Made by a program: the position numbers and the translations under genes
Shown: one piece after another, positions 34,609-44,117 of the stretch
Numbering within the stretch: the first letter of the stretch is position 1
How the letters are laid out: the number at the start of each line of letters is the position of its first letter
NCBI RefSeq assembly: GCF_035083965.1
Contig: NC_089725.1
Span: forward strand, 25,181,925 to 25,245,924
Length of the DNA stretch: 64,000 nucleotides
Direction of reading: 5' to 3'
Source: Branchiostoma lanceolatum
Taxonomy: Eukaryota; Chordata; Leptocardii; Amphioxiformes; Branchiostomatidae
The notes under the pieces: model-generated
Seen by the model: the letters and a program-made list of their open reading frames with translations, nothing else
What the model was told of the DNA's origin: nothing
Databases searched by the model: none

Positions 34609-37600
34609 ATGCGGACATGGTTCACCAATCTTCTCCAGTTCGAAATTGTCGTCTTTGTGCTTGCAATGAGTCATTTCGGAGTGTTACTACTGTACAGCCA
34701 TGGGCAGAGAGCCTCAGCACCGAGTGACGACTGTGACTGTGAGGAACGCACAGAATGGCGACGTATGAAACTGAGGTCAGTCAGTGCACAAACATTAAGC
34801 TTGTCTTCAAGCAGATCGTCTGGGGCCAGTTAAAAACCGAATTTTGCCCCAGTGTTCTGTTATGAGATCACCACATACCAGCGTTAAACAATCGATGCTA
34901 TTTCTGGTGAGATTAGTTCTGTCTTGCTTGTTCCTCATTGTAACTTGCAATTTTTGTTTCCAAGTGGTCGACACCAATCCCTTAACAGCCCACTGAACCA
35001 CCCCGGCACACACCCACTGCTCCCAGCCAGGTCAATTCAGCAGACAGACCAAGCAGTACACTAGTACGTGGCAAATCTCACGTTAGCTTAGTCTGTCTGT
35101 CTTTGATGTGGCATTATCATTACTGAAGTTCCAATGCGTCGGGTCAGGTAAGTGTTAGTTCTGAAAACACGTAACAGTTCAGAAATAGTATAGTTCACTA
35201 ATTCTGCCACGCAGATAATAACAGGTTTATTCTTTGCCCCGGGCGATATTCCCATTGTTCGCCAGCCAAAGCCTCGTGTGCTACCACGTCTGCGGATACA
35301 GTTCGGACAATGCTCCTTTTAAAGGCCCTGTCACACTTGTGCGTATATACAAGTCCGCATGAGTTGTGTAATAATATGTTTTTGGTTTAGGTTAAGTTCG
35401 CAGCCGAATTAGTGATTTCTTAGGTTCGATCACTTGGCAGCACAACAGTGGGTGAAAGTAGAAAACAACTTTTTCCCCCGCAAACCTTACTTAAACCAAA
35501 AATGTTAATGCGCAACTCACGCGCACTTGAATATACGCACAAGTGTGACATGGCCCTCACATGCATTCAGTATTACGATTCGTGGTTATGAAAGTTGTTT
35601 TCATCATTGTGCCAGTTAGATTTGCACTGCACAATCCATTGACAAATACTCGCACGATTTTTGTCCAATTGCCAGACCAGACCAGTCTTGTATGAAATAC
35701 TTGTGTGTTCTATTTATAGCCCGGTGATCGATGAGAGGCAACAAAGGTTATTGGAAAACAACTCATTACAAACCTTAGAAGCTACAGAGAAATCACCGAC
35801 CCCTGTTTTAAAGGCTAAAAAAGAACCTGGATCGGAAAGGTGGAAGGTGTGGATGTGGAACGGGTTTGACTTCACCACACTTCGGAACATAAGGTGGGAT
35901 ATTTCTTTATTAGACTTCTTCATTTACAAGATGAAGGGGGGGGGGCAATGCAGGTGATTCCTCACCTCTGCTAGTTGCCTTCCCTGAATATTGATGGCTC
36001 GTTTCTTTGTTTCTTACGCCGTTATCAGTTACATGTACATACAAATGTACATACATTGGGATGTGCCGCCTTGTAATCTTAGATGTAACATACATCATCA
36101 GCGTAGTTTTATGTCAGTGGTTTCTTGAACAAAATGTTGTTGAAAATTCAAATCAGCAGGATCAACAACTAATGTGACACGGTATCCATGTGGATTCATT
36201 CCTCAACACCGTTATATGTAAGCATTTCAAGATACAATACTGAGTCGTTGAGATGAAGTATTCATTGATTTCGCAGAGAATCCATCTTGGAGAACACCAA
36301 TGTCACCACCCACTGGTACTGCTCCAAGGACAACATGCCGCTACATTCAACCTTCAGGTTTTATGATGGAAAACAACAACACAAAGTCATGAGAGGGACT
36401 TACCAGTACCTACCACAGGCAAGTATACAATGTGGGGGAAGAGCTAGCAATCCCTCCCTGTAAAAATATAAAAATTACCTTGCTACATGCTATAGCTACA
36501 TGCTGACCTAGGTGCCACTTGGCACTCCATTGTGAACAACAACGCGGATATACTGTGCAGCGAGTACCGTGTGTTTGCACATTTAAGTCACTGATCAAAG
36601 ATATGCTTGACAGATTTTGGAGTTCGTCATATTCCTTCCTCTCTGATTGGATAGATTTGAAGAAAAAACACTAATGATAAAAGATAAACCTCCATATCTA
36701 ATTCATCATTTCACGTGTATCTGTCTCAAATTGAAAAATATACGTAATTCTATGTGTCTTCTACTCATTTTCGATACCCATTGTGTTTATTACCGATTAA
36801 AATAATACTAGGTTAAAGGTTTTCCAGCCCACTATTTCTCTTTATGACAGTGGAGCTGTTACATCAACCGCAGAAGTTTTAGGCTAAAGGAACACCGAAC
36901 AAAAGTTAACCTACTCATGTGTCGTGATGAAATGTTCTGTACTTTACGAATGAGCCACGAATAACCGCGTGCTATATGCGGCCCGCGCATTTAGGCGTAT
37001 ACCTTTTATGGTGCCGCGAAATGATAAAATGTTTTTTCCATGTCCAGGAAACACATTTTCCCGACAAGCTGTTCCGAACCTGCAGTGTTGTTGGCAACGG
37101 AGGGATCCTCAACGGCGGAGGCTGTGGCAGCCAGATCGACTCCGCTGACTACGTGTTCAGGTGAGAACTTTCATCATGCCGGAAACGTACAGAATCGTCA
37201 TACTATCTGTTGTGGCAGAAGCGGCGACTCTTGTAGAGTGTGTTATCTGCTGGGAGCCCTCCACAAAAGTCGCCACGGCTACACTGTAATGTGCTTTTTT
37301 ACAAAGCTGCGAGTGTTCTAAAACGCAGCATGCTAGCACGTACTTTAATATCACATGCATTTCTTCCAACAACATGTAATGTTTCTCTCAGCTCTCTCAT
37401 ATACCTTATAAGTTAGACGCCATGGACAGTTGTTGATCAAATGCCCCCCCCCCCTTCATTCTTTAGAATCAACTTGCCTCCTGTCCATGGAGACTACCAG
37501 AAAGATGTCGGCAGGAAGGCAAACTTCGTCACCATCAACCCTTCTCTTCTAACAGAACAGTAAGTGTGAACGAAAAGTATCTTCTGGCATAGAGTTACGT

Positions 37601-38877
37601 GTGAAGAGTGTGCATGATAAAAGAGTGTGTTCTAAGAGTGAGTGTGAATGGAGATCGTGATCTAGGATTTTACATATCAACAGATAGGTGAAAATGGACG
37701 ATCATTTCGGTTAGGGTTAGGGTAAGTATGGACATTGGATATAGATATTGATATCGTAACTTTTTGAAAAAAAGATATTTCACCTGAAACTCGACAAAAA
37801 TACAGAGCAACAGGTGTCAAAATATGCTGGACCTGTTGACCAGAAGCAAACAAATTACCCTGACATCTTTATACAATCCCCGTGCCCCTCCCTGATACGC
37901 CAAGTACACTATAACCAAGTCGACCATTTTCTGTTTAAAAGGTATGGTTCGCTCAAATCGGACGTAGGTAGACAGAACTTCACTGCCATGCTTGACTCCT
38001 ACCTCGGCCCGACTACCTTCTACACACACCCGTTTTACAACATCAACAGCAGACAGATGGCCTACGCCGTCCTGCGAGTGGTCAAGAACCAAACAGCAGA
38101 CGACGGGAAAACGGTTGTCTGGTCACACCCTGGCTTCCTCCAGGCGGCAAACACGTTCTGGAGAGAAACCGGGCGTGTCAAGGTCAAGAGAATTACCTCA
38201 GGTTCGTTCCTGCACTGGTAGAACAAGTAATATCCCCAGGCCCGGTCCATAGTAATTTAATAGGATTGGTTAAATCTGAATACTAGATAGACGCGGTCAC
38301 ATACGTCGTGCGATCGTCGTACGATCGAAAAAACTGCATGGGTATTATTCTTAGGATAGCCATGCATGTGTCCTGCAAATTTCAGCTGTCTTGTTGCCAA
38401 ACAGGCTGTTTTAAATCCTTGTACACACTTGGTTCTGTCAGAGCCTGATTGAAAATTGTGTCACAGTCTTAACATGACAAATATGACCGCGCCATAACAT
38501 AAACGTCTTGTAGTCACACAAACTTCTTATATAACATTTCTAAACACTCTTTCTACTGGTACTGTGCCCGATGTTTTCCAGGTCTGTTGGTCGTGACCAT
38601 CGCCCTGGCCATGTGCGAGGAGACCCACGTGTACGGCTTCTGGCCCTTCAGCACGGACCTGGACGGGAACCCGCTCAACTACCACTACTACGACCGCGCA
38701 GTCACCCTCCGCAGTAAGGTCGTCTCGCAGAAGAACCAGTGGAGGGTGGTGGAGATGAACAAATATCACAAGATGAAGACCGAGCACGACAGACTGGCGA
38801 GGCTACACGAGATGGGCGTGGTCCGGATGCACGTGGGGACGTGTGACGTCACAGAACAAGACGATGAACGAAGTTGA
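34609..38877 (+). CDS. Alpha-2,8-sialyltransferase (ST8Sia-like)
   Basis: Seven exons: 34609-34775, 35720-35893, 36277-36418, 37048-37160, 37467-37559, 37942-38201, 38582-38877; 414 residues with matching phases. It is a type II Golgi enzyme: helix at about 9-29, polar stem, catalytic domain. Sialylmotif L begins near residue 173 (CSVVGNGGILNGGGCGSQID) and continues DSADYVFRINLPPV..DVGRKANFVTINPS. Sialylmotif S is LLVVTIALAMCEETHVYGFW at 318-337. Motif III is HYYD (351-354). Motif VS has His379 and Glu384 in HKMKTE. These fit the GT29 family, nearest ST8Sia, which moves sialic acid from CMP-Neu5Ac to a sialylated acceptor. The acceptor cannot be told. Intron 3 uses a GC donor (CAG|GCAAGT, 36419). 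An alternative start at 34483 would lengthen the cytosolic tail. Confidence 0.9.
35323..35557. mobile_element. 235-bp MITE in sialyltransferase intron 1
   Basis: It starts AGGCCCTGTCACACTTGTGC and ends with the inverted GCACAAGTGTGACATGGCCCT-like sequence, a terminal inverted repeat of about 26 bp with one mismatch. No ORF; target duplication not clear. Confidence 0.75.
38290..38495. mobile_element. Possible short TIR element in sialyltransferase intron 6
   Basis: GCGGTCACATA near 38293 mirrors TATGACCGCG near 38483 with about 200 bp between. The inner part includes ACGATCG-rich palindromes. Only the ends support it. Confidence 0.35.
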
Positions 38878-39191
38878 AACACGAAGTTGAAAGAACGAAC
38901 TGAGAGAAGACTGCCAATCTTAAGTGCTGTTAGTAAAAGCGGTTTTAAAGAAGACAACTCCACGTCAGGGTTTTGGGATCGTCTATCCTGATTTTATCTT
39001 GAGATTAAAAGAAACAGACATGCATATAATGTCTTCTGTAGGAAGATGGCTGATGCTTTCTGAAAGTTTCTCACCACAGCTTAAATTTTACTCGCCGTGA
39101 GCAACAGTTTTGTTCTTTTTTTTGTTCTTTATGTTAAAGATATCCTAATATATCCTGTAGATATGGGTAAAACTTTTGCGCCATGTGCAAA

Positions 39192-42100
39192 TTTTTTTTT
39201 TTTTTTTTTTTTTAATCTTTCTTTATTCACGTTTTAACAAAAACAAAGAAAAGCATGGCAGTTTACAAAACAAAACAAAGCACATGAGATACCACAAAAT
39301 CAAAACATAAAATCCGGGAACAAAATAGTTGGTACTGAAACCCCTAATGCCCATATATAATACACATATATACACATATACCTATATATTTAGAGAGATA
39401 TACATACATACATATATATATATATACATATAGATCTCACAAAGATGCATACATATAATGATATTTGCATACATATAATAATATACATATAATAATAGAT
39501 GCCTACATATAATGATATAGATGCATACAAATAATAATATATAATATTTATTCACAACGAACAATTAAATTTCCATCATTTGTCAAGAAAAAACTGTATT
39601 GAATTTTCCCCACTTCCCCCTATGTTTATGTATTTTTCCTTGTCTGTTTGCAATATTCAATTCTAATTTATAATAGAAGGAAACAAAGGATATAAAGGCT
39701 GGTAAATTCAATGAATAATTGCGATGTTTAAAGACAAATATCTTACCAAGCAGAATAATAACATTCGACAGAACCGGGCAACGATCACTTGAGATACCGA
39801 AAATTATACTAAGTGCATTAATATGCAAATGAATATCAGTGATTTCGAAGAACCAGTCGTCCACCTGTCTCCAAAAATGTGCAGTTTTATGACAGTTCCA
39901 AAATAGGTGGACAACCGTTTCTTCTTCCTCTTTACAGAGACTACACAAGGGGGAGTCTATCAATCCCCATAGATATAGTGTTTTGTTACATGGTAAAAAT
40001 TTGAATAACAATTTGTACTGAAACATACGGCTATTGGAATCTATGGATATTTTATAGGGCAAACTATACACATCACGCCATGGTAGCGGGGTGTCAAAAT
40101 ATTCTTCCCATGAAAATTTAACCTTTTCAGAAGTTCCCCATAAGCTGGCTTCATTCATGAAAAATAGGTAGAGACATTTATTAATTTTACAGTTTCGAAG
40201 CCAGCCTATGTTTCTACACACAGGGAGACATACAAACAAACTTGGAGAGTTCTGTTTCAGCATGGCTTTCCAAGTAGAAGGGATGGCCGAAATAAGTTGG
40301 TTATATTTGAATTCGGAAAATACATCCCCAAATTTTTTGATCAGATCATTATATGATAAGAACCTATTTTCTAAGTCCAAGATGTCATTTACAAAAACAA
40401 CCCCCCTACTAAGCAATACCTGAGAAAAAAATGGTTTTCCACTTACAGTTATATTTGAATTTAGACATAAAAGCTGTTGTTTTACCTCAACCGCCCCTTC
40501 GGGTGGTCTAAGTTGGAACCTCAACCAAGCCTGTATTACATGCGTAAAAAAGGTACTTATAGGTGATCTTTTTCCCATAAGAGATTCAAAATCCGCATTT
40601 TTAAGCTGAGAAAAAGGAAACAAGTTTGTGCGAAATATAGAACTAGATAAGAAGATAAGCTTGGAGCAAAACCAATCCTTATTCAAGTACAGTTTTGGTA
40701 GCCAAGAGCCTTTCAAGGTTAAATCTACAGCCCGCAAGTTTCTAAGCTTTAGCCCCCCTTGTTCATAAGCAGCATACAATGTTTTCCTTTTAACCCTCTC
40801 GGGTCCATCTCCCCATAGAAATTTAAAAATCTTTTTCTCATATCTATCAAAGAAGGTAGGGGGAGGGGACGGAAGAGAGGTTAGTAGAAATATAAATTGA
40901 GGTACAATTAAAGTATTGACCAAAATAATTTTGCCCATAAGGGTTAAAGATTTAGATTTCCATAGCATTAATATCTTGTCAATCTTTACAAATTTTCGAT
41001 CAAAGTTACTTTCTATGATATCAGAAAAAAGCCCTGGAATATGAATTCCAAGAATGTCGACAGGACCATCTGTCCAAAGTATCGGCAAAGAGCACGGTAA
41101 ATAAAAGTTTGTACCATTTAACGAGCCAATCCTCAATATTTTACATTTATCAAAATTAGGGCATAATCCTGATAATAAGGCAAAATTTTCTAAATCGTTG
41201 ACCAATGCATACAGACAGCCAAGTTCTGGAGTAAGAGGGAAGTTGGAATCATCCGCATATTGAGAGACTTTAGATTTAATTCCAAAAGTATCTAAGCCTT
41301 TAATTTCTATGTTATTTCTAATTTTTATAGCGAGCAATTCAACTCCTAAGATAAAAAGATATGGAGATAGGGGGCAGCCTTGTCGAACTCCGCGGGACAG
41401 GTTAAAAGACTTAGAGATATAACCGTAATTTATAATTTTGCTAGAGATATCGTTATAAAGAATTTCTATCCATGTTATAAAAGATTTCCCAAATCCAAAA
41501 TATTCTAGTGCTTTTACAATAAAGTCTAATCTAATAGTATCGAAGGCTTTTTCAAAATCTGCAATGAAAATTAAACCGGGCAATTCATTTCTCTCATAAT
41601 ATTCCATAATTTCTAAAATTCTCCGTATGTTATCGCTAATACAACGCCCCTGTAAAAAACCAGTTTGGTCATAAGATATCAAATTAGAAATAACATGTTT
41701 CATTCGAAGGGCGAGACATTTGGATAACACACGTGTATCACAATTAAGTAGGGTAATAGGGCGCCAATTCTTTATATATGAAGGATCTTTCTCCTGTCCC
41801 GAAGGATCCTGCTTAAGTATCAGCGAAATAAGGCCTACTTTTTGTGTGTCAGATAGTTGATTTTTTCCATAAGAAAAGTTAAAACACTCTAGCATGGGCT
41901 GCTTTAAACAATTAAAGAAAGTTTTGTAAAATTCTATCGGGAGCCCGTCGAGACCCGGAGCTTTCCCGGAGGCAAAAGAAGTAATTGCGCTCTTCAATTC
42001 TTTTTCAGTTATTAATCCTTCACATTTTTCACGCTGCTCAGCAGATAAAGAAACAGGTTTCAATTTAGGAAAAAAGGGTTCAAATATATCCTGATCTATT

Positions 42101-43165
42101 GACATAGGTGGTTCCTTAAATGAATAAAGGCTATGATAAAAGTTGGCTTGTTCCTCAAGAATATGCAAAGGATTAGTTTTAACCTGCCCATCTGCTGTGA
42201 TAAATGTAGACATATTTTTCCGAGCTTTGTCTTTGGTGACTAAGTTCATAAAAAATTTAGTACATTTTTCTCCTTGTTCCATCCACTTGGCTCTTTTGCT
42301 GGCGATTATATTATTAGATTTTATTTGATACAACAATACTAATTCTTGTTTCTTTTCCTGTAGCTTATCGAATATGTTTGCATCTGAAAGAGTATCTAGC
42401 TCCTCTTGCAGGCTGCAGATTTCACTTGTTAAGGAAAGTTCCGTTTTTGTACGTTGTTTATATTTCCAAGAAGAATATTTAATAATGTGTCCACGAACAC
42501 AGCATTTAAAAGTGTCCCACACGACATGCGGATTTGCAGAACCCTCATTATAACGGAAAAAGTCTGTTATAAAATCTGAAGTTTCTTTAACGAAAACTGA
42601 GTCCCTTAATAAGTCTTGGTTAAATCTCCAATATCCTTTACCCCTGGGTATTGGTGAGGTAATAAGTGATAGTCCAATAAAAGAGTGATCAGATCTAAAA
42701 CTATCTTCTATTCTAACATTCTGTACGGAGGAAACTAACGAAAAGGAAATTAAGAAATAATCAATACGGCTAGCCTGAAAACGACGTCTCCAGGTGTATC
42801 GTCTTTCCGTAGTATTTTTGTGTCTATAAATGTCTAATAAGTCTAAATTTACACATAAGGAGTTAATAGCTTGACGAGATTTAGGGTGGTAATTGAAAAG
42901 TCGATGTCCGGTTCTGTCCATATCTGAGTTTAGAACAGTATTGAAGTCTCCTGTGGCAACAATATATAATGCAGGATCAACGCAATTATGTATAGTTGAT
43001 TCCAAGTTTGTGAAAAAAGAAGGGTCGTCAGAATTGGGGCCATATATATTAATCAAACAGAAGCGCATAGAATCTAAAGAAATATCCAACACAATCCATC
43101 GACCGGAGTTGTCACTCAAGGTCTGATGGATTGTGTAGGAGACAAATTTATTTGCCAGTTGATTT
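39192..43165 (-). mobile_element. L1/Tx1-type LINE, 5'-truncated, with poly(A) tail
   Basis: On the minus strand the element runs from near 43165 to a 22-nt poly(A) (T-run at 39192-39213). It contains one long ORF and an AT-repeat-rich 3' UTR (39214-39582). The endonuclease domain lacks its start, and an in-frame stop lies near 43165, so the copy is 5'-truncated or damaged there. A similar 12-mer (CATGTGCAAATT at 39182, CATGTGCGAATT at 43257) could be a target duplication, which would place the left border about 90 bp farther out. It lies 315 bp downstream of the sialyltransferase stop. Confidence 0.85.
39583..43119 (-). CDS. LINE ORF2-like protein: endonuclease, reverse transcriptase, zinc-knuckle
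   Basis: 1178 codons without interruption. Residues about 1-155 are the C-terminal part of an AP-type endonuclease (INIYGPN, GDFNTVLN, RIDYFLIS, SDHSFIGL). The reverse transcriptase follows with PGLDGLPIEFYK, WRPITLLNCD, DFEKAFDTI, GVRQGCPLSPYLFILG and YADD. Near the C-terminus lies a zinc-knuckle-like segment (CSLCKEEEETVVHLFWNCH). Domain order and motifs fit L1/Tx1-clade LINEs. The first codon of the open stretch is TTG, not ATG, and the N-terminal catalytic part of the endonuclease is missing, so the protein is unlikely to be autonomous. The unbroken frame indicates recent insertion. Confidence 0.88.
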   Translation of the reverse strand: MSDNSGRWIVLDISLDSMRFCLINIYGPNSDDPSFFTNLESTIHNCVDPALYIVATGDFNTVLNSDMDRTGHRLFNYHPKSRQAINSLCVNLDLLDIYRHKNTTERRYTWRRRFQASRIDYFLISFSLVSSVQNVRIEDSFRSDHSFIGLSLITSPIPRGKGYWRFNQDLLRDSVFVKETSDFITDFFRYNEGSANPHVVWDTFKCCVRGHIIKYSSWKYKQRTKTELSLTSEICSLQEELDTLSDANIFDKLQEKKQELVLLYQIKSNNIIASKRAKWMEQGEKCTKFFMNLVTKDKARKNMSTFITADGQVKTNPLHILEEQANFYHSLYSFKEPPMSIDQDIFEPFFPKLKPVSLSAEQREKCEGLITEKELKSAITSFASGKAPGLDGLPIEFYKTFFNCLKQPMLECFNFSYGKNQLSDTQKVGLISLILKQDPSGQEKDPSYIKNWRPITLLNCDTRVLSKCLALRMKHVISNLISYDQTGFLQGRCISDNIRRILEIMEYYERNELPGLIFIADFEKAFDTIRLDFIVKALEYFGFGKSFITWIEILYNDISSKIINYGYISKSFNLSRGVRQGCPLSPYLFILGVELLAIKIRNNIEIKGLDTFGIKSKVSQYADDSNFPLTPELGCLYALVNDLENFALLSGLCPNFDKCKILRIGSLNGTNFYLPCSLPILWTDGPVDILGIHIPGLFSDIIESNFDRKFVKIDKILMLWKSKSLTLMGKIILVNTLIVPQFIFLLTSLPSPPPTFFDRYEKKIFKFLWGDGPERVKRKTLYAAYEQGGLKLRNLRAVDLTLKGSWLPKLYLNKDWFCSKLIFLSSSIFRTNLFPFSQLKNADFESLMGKRSPISTFFTHVIQAWLRFQLRPPEGAVEVKQQLLCLNSNITVSGKPFFSQVLLSRGVVFVNDILDLENRFLSYNDLIKKFGDVFSEFKYNQLISAIPSTWKAMLKQNSPSLFVCLPVCRNIGWLRNCKINKCLYLFFMNEASLWGTSEKVKFSWEEYFDTPLPWRDVYSLPYKISIDSNSRMFQYKLLFKFLPCNKTLYLWGLIDSPLCSLCKEEEETVVHLFWNCHKTAHFWRQVDDWFFEITDIHLHINALSIIFGISSDRCPVLSNVIILLGKIFVFKHRNYSLNLPAFISFVSFYYKLELNIANRQGKIHKHRGKWGKFNTVFS

Positions 43166-43169
43166 TAGT

Positions 43170-43216
43170 GACGCTGAAGAAGAGTACTAGACATCACTCC
43201 ATGCACTCGAAACGTC
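43170..43216 (+). other. Hammerhead-ribozyme-like block
   Basis: CTGAAGA (43174-43180) matches the CUGANGA core. A short stem GAGT/ACTC (43182-43185 with 43205-43208) follows, then GAAACGTC. This is the order of hammerhead core, stem II and GAAA. It sits just beyond the 5' edge of the LINE and may be a relic of another retroelement. Activity is not shown. Confidence 0.35.
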
Positions 43217-44117
43217 CGTATCTTATCCATTTGTACAGATTGAATTGTCTGCAAACATGTGCGAATTGTTGACCTATTTCTGGTTTCTCTATCCAGTGTG
43301 GCTCACTCAGTTTCTAGTCAGTTCAGTCGGCAGCAAAAGTTAGATTTACCTTATGATCACTACAACCTTGGAATTTGAAGAACAACTGCATGAAACAAAC
43401 CTCGACTTGTAATGGTAAAAAAATAAACGCGATTCTGTATCTGTGTTACCCTTCCGTGTTTTCCCAGCATTGTTTGTTTGTACTACATTCTAAGATTTCT
43501 GATTTAATAGAAAATAGACAACGTCTATGATCAACTAGTTTACTAGGTAAGAAGACCCTCATATCTGGTAATATATATGAAATATATCCTCGGCTCAGCA
43601 TTTGTTGATGACAACACAAATGTGATGGAAGTATCAAAGCGTAGCGCCGAGCAATTGGCAATTCAAACCTCACTTTTCTTTAGTCCGGAGAGGTTTGTGA
43701 ATTTTCCTGATGTTTTTCTCTATCTCTCTCATAATTACCTTCGGCTTAATACAAAAGATTAGCTCCCACGATGTTGGGAAAAGCGACTCCTGTCCAGGAA
43801 TAGCCTCTGTACATGACAAAGTCAAAAGCGATGAGGCTGCCTCTTCAGCGTGAGGACGGGGGCTGCGCGGGACAATGGCGGACAGATGGCGCTGGCAGAC
43901 ACACCGCCTTGAAAGAAGCTTTCCCGGCAGTCTTCTGTTCCACACTACCATAAAAGTCAGGTACGATCCTGTTTTTTTTCTCATATCGTCGTAGAGCCGA
44001 CGATAACAGTACGCCATACCCAAGGAAAACGCTGTTGAACTCGCGGTAAGCGACTTGAGTTGCCGTTTGCGCTCTTCTCGAGAGAAGTTTCAATCAGTAC
44101 CAGACGGCACCTGTGAC
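43217..44117. other. Upstream region of the bHLH gene
   Basis: About 900 bp between the LINE edge and the bHLH start. It becomes GC-richer from about 43800, as expected of a promoter and 5' UTR. No gene is seen. Confidence 0.5.

Noticed and set aside
37713..37728. Telomere-like GGTTAGGGTTAGGG
   Set aside because: Only about two units; chance or a trivial interstitial match. A similar short CCCTAA run near 50640 is equally weak.
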